DNA of 6,407 nucleotides from Promethearchaeia archaeon (GCA_029856375.1 JAHQWX010000112.1:1-6407), one strand, 5' to 3'; positions 1 to 5,674 are shown, numbered from the stretch's first letter. Numbers and translations: made by a program. The notes: generated by a model from the sequence alone, not told the origin.

Positions 1-6
1 TAGAGA

Positions 7-18
7 ATAAAAAATTTT
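7..18 (+). promoter_or_regulatory. Possible TATA box for the coiled-coil gene pair
   Basis: The A/T tract ATAAAAAAT lies about 22-24 nt upstream of the TTG start at 35, which is the spacing expected for an archaeal TATA box driving a leaderless or nearly leaderless transcript. The region is AT-rich and the window begins only a few bases upstream, so a BRE element cannot be judged. Weak call. Confidence 0.28.
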
Positions 19-34
19 CACGGGTAGATAATAC

Positions 35-289
35 TTGGATGAGAAAATTATTAACGATTTTTCGCAAAAATTGGATATTTTCTTAGAATCGTTTTCGGGA
101 ATTTCCAAATCGTTTTTAGAAAAATTAGAAAGTCTTAACGCAAACGCTTGTGATTTAGTAGATAACACAGAGTTTTTAAAGAAATTAAAAGCGAAAGGAA
201 GCGAAGAACAACAAATTCTCCAAAATATTGAAGATACTGTTAGAACATTGCTCAATAAATTAGATCAGATCAAAAGAATGCAGGAGTAG
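35..289 (+). CDS. Small coiled-coil protein, function unknown
   Basis: An 84-residue protein that I do not recognise. It is almost entirely predicted helix: a first amphipathic segment (about residues 5-35, rich in Phe/Leu/Ile at heptad-like spacing, with FSQKLDIFLESF near the start) and a second (about 50-82). The polar stretch between them, around LNANAC, could be a hairpin turn. There is no signal peptide, membrane segment or catalytic motif. The start is TTG, because an in-frame TAA lies only two codons upstream and the only in-frame ATG is near the 3' end. The gene ends 11 bp before the next, and its stop codon overlaps that gene's Shine-Dalgarno, so the two are almost certainly co-transcribed and probably translationally coupled. 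Its pattern resembles the N-terminus of that neighbour, so the two may pair as coiled coils; this is inference. Coding is supported by the tight coupling rather than by homology. Confidence 0.75.
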   Translation: MDEKIINDFSQKLDIFLESFSGISKSFLEKLESLNANACDLVDNTEFLKKLKAKGSEEQQILQNIEDTVRTLLNKLDQIKRMQE

Positions 290-293
290 GTGG
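288..293 (+). promoter_or_regulatory. Shine-Dalgarno site of the 398-aa gene
   Basis: AGGTGG matches the archaeal anti-Shine-Dalgarno complement (GGAGGTGATC) and sits 7 nt before the ATG at 301. It overlaps the TAG stop of the upstream gene (287-289), which fits re-initiation or coupled translation. It is the clearest ribosome binding site in the window. Confidence 0.7.
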
Positions 294-300
294 TAAAATT

Positions 301-1497
301 ATGTCCGAAAACGATGAAATAAAAAAATTACAAGACATGTTTGAGAAATTTTCTTCTAGATTTGAAGAAATTGTATTCACTCTTATTTCGAAATTTAACG
401 AAATTCACGATTCTTACAATCGCGTTCAAGAGGCAATGGATTATCTTGGGAAGATACAAATACAAATTGCAGAAAATAAGCAATTAATGACAAATGTTAC
501 TAAATCTTTTAAAGATATCGACCGACGTATGCGAGAAATAGATTTCGAGCAAATAGGAGAAGGGGAAAAGAAAAAAGGAAAAAAGAAAAAGAAAGTCAAG
601 ATGGAAATTATTGAAGATACTACATTGCTGGATGTCGAAATGGTCGAAACAAAAGAATCTCCTGCTGACGATTTGAAAGAATTTGGAGACGAAAGTGAAT
701 TGCCTACTCTTGAAGATATAAAAACAATTAAAGAATCAAGCTCGGAGACAGAACCAGAACCTTCCTCCGAACCGATTCCATCTTATAAACCAGAACCTGA
801 GCCAGAACTAGAATCAGAACCAGAATCAGAACTAGAGCCCGCACCCGAACCAGTAGAAGCTTTTGAACCAGAACCAGAATCAGAGCCAGAACCTGCATCC
901 GAACCAGTACCAGCTTATGAACCAGAATCTAGAGATGAACCAGAAATCTCTCCCGTACCAAAACCACCAGAACCCATACTAAGTCCCGAATCTGAAGTGA
1001 TGACACCCGCACCAAAGCGACCAGATCTTAAATCTTTACCAAAACGACCAGAAAATAAGCCACAACCAGAAATTGCGCCAGCTCCTGTCCCTAGTCCAGC
1101 TCCAGAGGCGCCCTCAAGTACCAAATCGGAATTACCACCAGTACCAAAACCCCCAGAAGAGACTCTTCAGGAAAAAGAGCCAGAACCTACACCAGAATTA
1201 TCAGAAGAGGCACAAGAACTTGCCGCTCAAAGAATTATGAAACTTACAAGTAAGGAGGATGTTTTTCATAATTTGTTAATTGATATTGATATATCTCAAA
1301 ATTATCGACAAATAGGTGTTTCTCTTAAATTAGCTTCAGATTTACTAAAGCAGTTTATTAAGTTCCATAAAGTATTATTCGAGATGCTACGGCTTGCTTC
1401 AACAGTCAATAGGGAGATTGGAGATATTTCGGATGAGTATCGGGAGGAAATAAAGACTAAAATCGAAGAATGGAAGGAACAATTGAACTATACTTGA
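301..1497 (+). CDS. Coiled-coil protein with Glu-Pro and Pro-Lys repeat linker
   Basis: A 398-residue protein of unknown function with a clear modular layout. Residues 1-85 are helical and coiled-coil-like. Residues 89-100 form a lysine cluster (10 Lys of 12). Residues 101-150 are acidic. Residues 151-216 are a Glu-Pro linker holding three copies of a 13-residue unit ending in an aromatic (from 153, 179 and 197). Residues 217-300 are Pro-rich with four PK[PR]P[DE] motifs. Residues 317-396 form a compact, mostly helical domain. There is no signal peptide or membrane helix, so a cytoplasmic location is likely. The shape, two folded ends joined by a long extended disordered linker, suggests a tether or scaffold (inference). 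The ATG start is fixed by a good Shine-Dalgarno site. It is the second gene of a two-gene unit and runs convergently into the gene ending at 1540. Coding is confident, function is not. Confidence 0.9.
   Translation: MSENDEIKKLQDMFEKFSSRFEEIVFTLISKFNEIHDSYNRVQEAMDYLGKIQIQIAENKQLMTNVTKSFKDIDRRMREIDFEQIGEGEKKKGKKKKKVKMEIIEDTTLLDVEMVETKESPADDLKEFGDESELPTLEDIKTIKESSSETEPEPSSEPIPSYKPEPEPELESEPESELEPAPEPVEAFEPEPESEPEPASEPVPAYEPESRDEPEISPVPKPPEPILSPESEVMTPAPKRPDLKSLPKRPENKPQPEIAPAPVPSPAPEAPSSTKSELPPVPKPPEETLQEKEPEPTPELSEEAQELAAQRIMKLTSKEDVFHNLLIDIDISQNYRQIGVSLKLASDLLKQFIKFHKVLFEMLRLASTVNREIGDISDEYREEIKTKIEEWKEQLNYT
757..927 (+). repeat. Three copies of a 13-residue Glu-Pro unit
   Basis: Within the linker of the 398-aa protein, the unit EP-x-x-EP-[IV]-[PE]-[SA]-[YF]-[EK]-PE occurs at residues 153-165, 179-191 and 197-209, separated by further EP/ES dipeptides. 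At the DNA level this appears as recurrent gaaccagaa-type hexamers to nonamers. The copies have diverged at synonymous positions, indicating selection on the peptide rather than a very recent DNA duplication. Confidence 0.75.
949..1158 (+). repeat. Four PK[PR]P[DE] proline-rich motifs
   Basis: In the 398-aa protein, PKPPE (220-224), PKRPD (238-242), PKRPE (247-251) and PKPPE (282-286) recur, the first and last each preceded by PV (PVPKPPE). Between the last two lies an Ala-Pro run, APAPVPSPAP. This block is basic where the preceding Glu-Pro block is acidic. Such spacing resembles polyproline-II ligand sites, but no binding partner is visible here. Confidence 0.7.
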
Positions 1498-1539
1498 TCT
1501 TATGTCTCTAAAACTAAATATAATAGCATAATCTCAAAA

Positions 1540-2349
1540 TTAAATTTTTCTACTTCTCAGCCACGCTTCCATTACTAAACTATTAAAGAGTTTTATGTGA
1601 TTTGAGTCTTTAGTATAGAAGGTTAGGAAATTATCTTCTTTGGTCCCACAGGCGGCAAAGAACAGTTCTTCTCCATCTCTAAGAATCACCCAACGATCTC
1701 CGCTTTCGTAGGTTCTCACATTTAAGTTATCTAGGCTTTCGAATTCTTCTAACAAATCGATATGCTCATCAAGGCTAGGATCAATTAGGCAACTAATTTT
1801 CATATTGACTGACGATTTTACCTCATACAAGTCTAAATCTTGAAGATCTATAATAGAAGGGGCAGATATCGTAACAGTATGCAGAGCTTTGGATAAGATT
1901 TCCTTTATTTTATTAATTAACGCTTCTCTCTTAATTGAAATAGTCGTAAAATCACTAAATGGGTGAAAACTCGAAGTTGATGTCGGTGCGCTCCTCGTCC
2001 CGCTTTCGAGTTGTTCTGTCAGGTTTTCAATGTCTTCGTCAGCAGCAGCTAGTTCCTCGTTCAATACAGTTATTTCTTCTTCTAACTCTGCTATTTTTTT
2101 ATCCCTTTCTTCTAAAGCCGCCGCGTCTAATGTCGATCCTGAACTTTCTTCTACTTGTTGTTGTAATTCTTGTATTGTTTGATCTTTACTTTTAATTTGG
2201 TTTTCCTTTAAACCTAAAGAGTCTTGGAGAGTCTTAATTAAATCATCCTTCGTTTTTAAAGTATTATTAAGCGTACTGATTTGGCCTTCTTTTAATTCAA
2301 TAGTTTTTCTTAGATCTTCTAGTTCTTTATCCTTGTCAGAATTGTTCAT
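1540..2349 (-). CDS. Coiled-coil protein with TrmB-C/PLD-like domain
   Basis: A 269-residue protein. Residues 6-61 form four consecutive 14-residue coiled-coil repeats. A Ser/Gly break follows at 69-73, a second Glu-rich coil spans about 79-115, and a Ser/Thr linker covers 116-129. Residues 130-269 form an alpha/beta domain whose pattern (KIKEILSKALHTVTISAPS, then a hydrophobic strand KISCLIDP, then DRWVILRDGEELFFA) resembles the C-terminal effector domain of archaeal TrmB-like regulators, a PLD-related fold. No HKD catalytic motif is present, so phospholipase or nuclease activity is unlikely. The winged-helix DNA-binding domain usual in TrmB regulators is absent and a coiled coil stands in its place, so this looks like a sensor or oligomerisation module rather than a direct DNA binder. 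The ATG at 2349 is preceded by a TATA box, giving a leader of about 20 nt. The fold assignment is by eye. Confidence 0.85.
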   Translation of the reverse strand: MNNSDKDKELEDLRKTIELKEGQISTLNNTLKTKDDLIKTLQDSLGLKENQIKSKDQTIQELQQQVEESSGSTLDAAALEERDKKIAELEEEITVLNEELAAADEDIENLTEQLESGTRSAPTSTSSFHPFSDFTTISIKREALINKIKEILSKALHTVTISAPSIIDLQDLDLYEVKSSVNMKISCLIDPSLDEHIDLLEEFESLDNLNVRTYESGDRWVILRDGEELFFAACGTKEDNFLTFYTKDSNHIKLFNSLVMEAWLRSRKI

Positions 2350-2390
2350 ATTCGCGTCCCACTATTAAATAAAGATATTCTTACGTGGTG

Positions 2391-2399
2391 ATATTTAAA
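2391..2399 (-). promoter_or_regulatory. TATA box of the TrmB-C-like coiled-coil gene
   Basis: On the minus strand TTTAAATAT lies about 46 nt upstream of the ATG, with an A-rich stretch (CGAAAA) just upstream that could act as BRE. Transcription would start near 2370, leaving a leader of about 20 nt. The gene therefore probably has its own promoter, even though the nucleotidyltransferase gene lies 119 bp upstream on the same strand. Confidence 0.5.
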
Positions 2400-2468
2400 T
2401 TAATTTTCGATAATAATTTATTATTTGCTTTTTTCCAATTTAAAAATTCATTTTTCAAATTTAACTTT

Positions 2469-3560
2469 TTAACTAATCTCTATTTCCATTAATTCTCCAT
2501 CAGAATTTTGCATTATAAGCAAATTTTGACCACTATATTTATCTGGGATTTGAGTGTTCTCGACGACGATACAATTATTTAAACTAACATTAACGCCAAG
2601 ATTTACGTTTCTAAATAATATTGCATTATGTAATTTTGTAAAATCTCCAACGACGCAATTTTCATTAATAATACATGTATCAATTTCTACATCTTCTCCG
2701 ATTATAACATTGTCTAATAATATTGAATGAGTGGAATTTGAATTTAAGCTTCTTAGATATTCCCTATTCATTGTAATTAAATCTGTTAAGAATGTTAAGT
2801 GAAATTTCCCAATATCCTCAACTTTCAATTCTTTTTTAAAGATGTCAATCCCCATTACTAAATTCCCGTTATCTATTGCCATCTGAATGGCATCTTGTAG
2901 CTCCAACTCTCCTCGTTCAGACTCGCTGACTTTTCCCAAATATTCTACGATTTTATTGCTAAAAAAATAAATCGGCGTAGAATAGAAATAAGACATTATG
3001 TTCTTCTCATTCGGTTTTTCTAATATTTTTTTAATTTTTAAGCCTCTTGCCTCCATAGCCATATCAAAATCTTTTTCGATACCAATATTCGCAAATCCTT
3101 CAGCCATTTGAACATCTAACGATTTCATCAAACTTAATACTATGTCCGATTCGTATCGAAGGTATATATTAAACATATCATTGATTTGTGACGGCGTGAG
3201 TAGTAAATCCGATGCGGTAACGAAGAATCTAAATTTTTTTTCTCCGGTCAAATTCTTCTTTATGAAGTTTGAACAAATTAAAACAGCATCTGCCATGCCC
3301 TTCTGTTCTAATTGAGTGACATAACTAATATTAATATCTGGGAAATTGGAGAAGTAGTCTTCTATCATTTCCGCTTTATATCCAACTAAAATAATGAACT
3401 TAGAAAATCCAGCCTCTTTAAAATTATATATTATATGATGTATGATTGGTTTCGAACCAATAGGCATAAGCGGTTTAGGGATTCTTTCTGATAAGGGCGA
3501 TAATCGTGTGGCCATTCCTCCCGCTAGAATCACAACTATTATTTCATTTTTCTCTTCCAT
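2469..3560 (-). CDS. NDP-sugar pyrophosphorylase-like nucleotidyltransferase
   Basis: A 363-residue enzyme expected to transfer a nucleotidyl group from an NTP to a sugar 1-phosphate, giving an NDP-sugar and pyrophosphate in the cytoplasm. The N-terminal Rossmann-like domain carries the signature LAGGMATRLSPLSERIPKP (residues 12-30), with the usual catalytic Arg and Lys, then KGMADAV (87-93). A metal-binding Asp is at 118 (TASDLLL), a sugar-binding EKP at 181-183, and GELELQDAI (217-225) supplies the second metal Asp, D223. The C-terminus (about 278-345) is a short left-handed beta-helix with hexapeptide-type repeats (IIGEDVEID, VVGDFTKL, NLGVNVSL), as in GlmU/GlgC/GMP-pyrophosphorylase relatives (COG1208-like). 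The repeats are too few to suggest an acetyltransferase, so a structural or oligomerisation role is likelier. Substrate cannot be read from the sequence: glucose-, mannose- or N-acetylglucosamine-1-phosphate are all possible. It is divergent from the Roadblock gene. Confidence 0.93.
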   Translation of the reverse strand: MEEKNEIIVVILAGGMATRLSPLSERIPKPLMPIGSKPIIHHIIYNFKEAGFSKFIILVGYKAEMIEDYFSNFPDINISYVTQLEQKGMADAVLICSNFIKKNLTGEKKFRFFVTASDLLLTPSQINDMFNIYLRYESDIVLSLMKSLDVQMAEGFANIGIEKDFDMAMEARGLKIKKILEKPNEKNIMSYFYSTPIYFFSNKIVEYLGKVSESERGELELQDAIQMAIDNGNLVMGIDIFKKELKVEDIGKFHLTFLTDLITMNREYLRSLNSNSTHSILLDNVIIGEDVEIDTCIINENCVVGDFTKLHNAILFRNVNLGVNVSLNNCIVVENTQIPDKYSGQNLLIMQNSDGELMEIEIS

Positions 3561-3608
3561 TTTAGCTTCAAAAGATTTTACACATAATAGTGTTTCTATC
3601 TTTACGAT

Positions 3609-3617
3609 AATTTATAA
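3609..3617 (-). promoter_or_regulatory. Probable TATA box of the nucleotidyltransferase gene
   Basis: On the minus strand TTATAAATT lies about 53 nt upstream of the ATG at 3560, implying a leader of roughly 28 nt. A weaker box, TATTATG at 3583-3589, sits about 26 nt from the ATG and would give a leaderless message. I cannot decide between them. No Shine-Dalgarno is visible before this ATG, which slightly favours the leaderless option. Confidence 0.4.
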
Positions 3618-3656
3618 CGACAAAAAATTATTTAATTCTTCTTACTTTCATAAATG

Positions 3657-3665
3657 TTTAAATTT
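3657..3665 (+). promoter_or_regulatory. TATA box for a leaderless Roadblock gene transcript
   Basis: TTTAAATTT is centred 26 nt upstream of the ATG at 3687, the usual distance from an archaeal TATA box to the transcription start. The message would therefore begin at or next to the start codon. No Shine-Dalgarno is present. The box lies inside the extra N-terminal codons of the longer reading frame that begins at 3654, which argues that those codons are promoter and not protein. Confidence 0.6.
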
Positions 3666-3686
3666 CTATACATCTTTGTTAATGTT

Positions 3687-4433
3687 ATGAGCTTAAATTC
3701 AGATCAATTTGTCATCGAAGTTGAGAACTTAATTCAAAAGTTTATGGAGGAAAATTCTGCAATCTTAGGTCTTAGCGTTGGAACTCCCGGAGGGGATTTA
3801 ATTGGTTCTAGCTTCAAAAAGGATTTTAAATTGCCAGCTCAAGAAATCATCGCTGGTGCAAGTAGTTTAATGTTCTTATCATCAAACCTTTCAAAGCAAT
3901 TACTAAACCAAAGGGTAAATTATAACACAACAATCGGCAAATCAGAGATCCTAATTTCAATCCTTACCCGGAATGTAATACTCTCTGCAGTTTTAAATCG
4001 AGAATTAACCGAATTAGAAGGTTTAACTTTACACGAAGAAAAATTATTAGAATTTGGGGTTAAACTTTCCGCTTTCGTGGAAACTTCAAAATACATTCAG
4101 CAAGATATTTTTGTTGCGATAAAACGAGCAATACCTACCGCTCTCTCTGTAGCAATCATAACAACCAGCGGTTTGCCCATTAAAATTGAATCGGTTATGC
4201 CTGAATCAATGTTGTCGGCTGTATCATCAGCGCTATATAATCTAACAAATGTTCTGTTAAAAAACACAGTCGAATATTCAGTAATACGCTGCGAGATTGG
4301 TTCCGTTATTATCCATCAAATTGACTCGGAAAGGATATTATGCGTTGCAATCCCCGAGAAAAGAAACGAGCAAATAGGACATTATATCGCGAGAATAAAG
4401 GAAATTATTAGCGAGTTTAAAAAGCCATCTTAA
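3687..4433 (+). CDS. Tandem Roadblock/LC7-domain protein
   Basis: A 248-residue protein made of two Roadblock/LC7-like repeats. The first (about 8-110) shows the helix, two-strand, helix, three-strand order: LGLSVGTPGGDLIGSS, then the helix around QEIIAGASSLMFLSSNLSKQ, then IGKSEILISIL and NVILSAVLNRE. The second (about 140-244) repeats it: LSVAIITTSGLPIKIE, the helix ESMLSAVSSALYNLTNVLL, CEIGSVIIHQI and RILCVAIPEK. Roadblock proteins act as dimeric platforms for small GTPases (MglB with MglA; eukaryotic Ragulator and TRAPP-like assemblies). A covalent tandem may form an intramolecular pseudo-dimer. The longer start at 3654 is rejected because its extra 11 hydrophobic codons overlap the TATA box and lie outside the fold. 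No GTPase lies in the window. The gene is divergent from the nucleotidyltransferase gene and overlaps the ATP-grasp gene tail to tail. The domain call is by pattern and fairly sure. Confidence 0.88.
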   Translation: MSLNSDQFVIEVENLIQKFMEENSAILGLSVGTPGGDLIGSSFKKDFKLPAQEIIAGASSLMFLSSNLSKQLLNQRVNYNTTIGKSEILISILTRNVILSAVLNRELTELEGLTLHEEKLLEFGVKLSAFVETSKYIQQDIFVAIKRAIPTALSVAIITTSGLPIKIESVMPESMLSAVSSALYNLTNVLLKNTVEYSVIRCEIGSVIIHQIDSERILCVAIPEKRNEQIGHYIARIKEIISEFKKPS

Positions 4434-5674
4434 TTTATTTGTTTTTCAATCTTTTTTATTATGTTTAATGCCCCACAGAAAGCTTCAGTGTATTTGTAAG
4501 CTCCGTACAAAACACTGCATAATGGTTCTTGTGAATGTATGCTCCGCCCTTCCGATGGAATGTCCTTTACATGTTTTATATTTTTCAATTTCTCGATTTT
4601 TTCAAAATGTACGAATTTTGGCGCAAAATACACCAATTTTGCCACAAAATCATATCCTCTTGAAGCTCGCCCAACTAATTTAAGTGGTTCATTAGGATTA
4701 ATGCAACTTAAGATATGTTCCTGGAGTAAATTTCGATCTAAATATAATTCAGAAGCTCTAATTGAACCGGGAATTCTCGGATTAATCTCCATCAAATAAG
4801 GATAACCTGCTTTTAGCACATAGTCAAAACCATTAATTCCGATAAGATTTAGTCGCTCAACCAAATTTAGAGAAATTTTAGAAATTAGTTTTATGGAATT
4901 TTTTCTAATGTTCGTGGGTACAACATTTCCACAATAAACAAAATCGCTAGGTGCGTTAAGATATTTCGCTCCAATTATTTGATTATTTATAGATATAATT
5001 TTTGCCTCGTGCTTATTACTAATTGTTGTGCAACTAACGTCAATTCCATCAATGTATTCTTGAACGAACCAATCTTTAAATAAAACGTTAAATTCTTCAA
5101 TATCTTTGCCCAATTTCTGCAAATAGGCTTTTGATTTAATTTCAAATATACTTATACCCCCAGAACTTTGCTTTTTTTTTAAAATAAACGGGTATTGAAC
5201 GGACCCTTCTTTAATGATTTTGTAATCAAAAGGTCGAGTTTTTGGCGTTTTATAACCCCTAACATCTAAATAAGAATAAATTCGAAGAATATCTCTCGAT
5301 TTTTCGATCGTTTCGTTATTATTTCCTAAATATAAAATCTTATGATTAAATTCTTCAATCTTCTTGAATATTTTATCCCTACCAATAATGTTGTCATCTA
5401 AACCACTTCCAACGATTAAATAATCCAAATCTGGGTGTTTTTCAATCATTTCAACCGTTAAATTAGCCATCGCATCGCTGTATTGGGATTTCGATGTTTG
5501 GTAATCAGTTTTTAATTCTTGAAAAATTATTTTTGCGTCCTTTACAAATTTATACAAATCCGAATCTCCAAAAAAATCAACGGCATAGACATCGTAATCC
5601 GCTTTAAATAAAGATTTCGCCAAAGGTCTAGCGTTGAATCCAGAAATAAGAACTTTCCTTTTTTTTTTAACCAT
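4430..5674 (-). CDS. ATP-grasp superfamily ligase (COG2232-like)
   Basis: A 414-residue probable ATP-dependent carboxylate ligase. The N-terminal pre-ATP-grasp domain opens with KVLISGFNARPLAKSLFKA followed by YDVYAVDFFGDSDLY (residues 27-41), typical of archaeal COG2232 proteins. The ATP-grasp core shows the first nucleotide-binding Lys and Gly-rich loop (FILKKKQSSGGISIF, 163-177), the hinge and adenine-contact segment WFVQEYIDG (202-210), and the metal-binding GINGFDYVL (279-287) and MEINPR (295-300). The catalytic core looks intact. ATP-grasp enzymes join a carboxylate to an amine or similar nucleophile through an acylphosphate. I recall COG2232 members lying near tetrahydromethanopterin-cofactor genes in some organisms, but the substrate is unproven. 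It starts 25 bp after the VWA gene on the same strand, so an operon is likely, although a TATA-like box in that gap could also drive it alone. Codons 3-6 form an uninterrupted A10 run. Confidence 0.88.
   Translation of the reverse strand: MVKKKRKVLISGFNARPLAKSLFKADYDVYAVDFFGDSDLYKFVKDAKIIFQELKTDYQTSKSQYSDAMANLTVEMIEKHPDLDYLIVGSGLDDNIIGRDKIFKKIEEFNHKILYLGNNNETIEKSRDILRIYSYLDVRGYKTPKTRPFDYKIIKEGSVQYPFILKKKQSSGGISIFEIKSKAYLQKLGKDIEEFNVLFKDWFVQEYIDGIDVSCTTISNKHEAKIISINNQIIGAKYLNAPSDFVYCGNVVPTNIRKNSIKLISKISLNLVERLNLIGINGFDYVLKAGYPYLMEINPRIPGSIRASELYLDRNLLQEHILSCINPNEPLKLVGRASRGYDFVAKLVYFAPKFVHFEKIEKLKNIKHVKDIPSEGRSIHSQEPLCSVLYGAYKYTEAFCGALNIIKKIEKQIN
4434..4457 (+). terminator. T-rich terminator of the Roadblock gene
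   Basis: Immediately after the TAA the plus strand is TTTATTT, GTTTTT and CTTTTTT within 24 nt, with T5 at 4442-4446 and T6 at 4452-4457. Archaeal RNA polymerase terminates at such oligo-T tracts without needing a hairpin. The tract is also the 3' coding end of the opposing gene (its Lys-rich tail), so codon content may explain it in part. Confidence 0.45.

Noticed and set aside
750..1000. Repetitive DNA resembling a CRISPR or tandem repeat array
   Set aside because: The repeats are short, in frame, imperfect and lack unique spacers of constant length. They encode a Glu-Pro linker.
915..1124. A 69-codon minus-strand frame rich in Gly and Ser
   Set aside because: It is the antisense image of the Glu-Pro/Pro-Lys repeat codons. 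Its composition is explained entirely by the real gene on the plus strand.
1498..1539. Search for a terminator or small RNA in the 42-bp convergent gap
   Set aside because: Only AT-rich sequence without a hairpin or a T-run of useful length. Nothing can be supported.
1959..2195. A 78-codon plus-strand frame with a hydrophobic, membrane-like C-terminus
   Set aside because: It is antisense to the coiled-coil region. The Leu/Val-rich stretch is the complement of Glu/Lys/Gln codons, and no supporting ribosome site or context is seen.
2411..2425. AT-only inverted repeat AATAAT-TT-ATTATT between the two minus-strand genes
   Set aside because: Stem stability would be very low and such palindromes arise easily in AT-rich DNA. 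There is no T-tract placed to make it a convincing terminator.
3654..3686. N-terminal extension of the Roadblock protein (MFKFLYIFVNV)
   Set aside because: It could look like a signal or membrane anchor, but it is short, overlaps the TATA box, and the ATG at 3687 is at leaderless distance and directly precedes the fold.
3442..3690. An 82-codon plus-strand frame across the divergent promoter
   Set aside because: It is antisense to the nucleotidyltransferase signature region and then runs through promoter sequence. It has no recognisable protein features.
4468..4799. Two overlapping plus-strand frames within the ATP-grasp gene
   Set aside because: Both are antisense to a well-supported enzyme, including its metal-binding motif region, and neither resembles a protein family.
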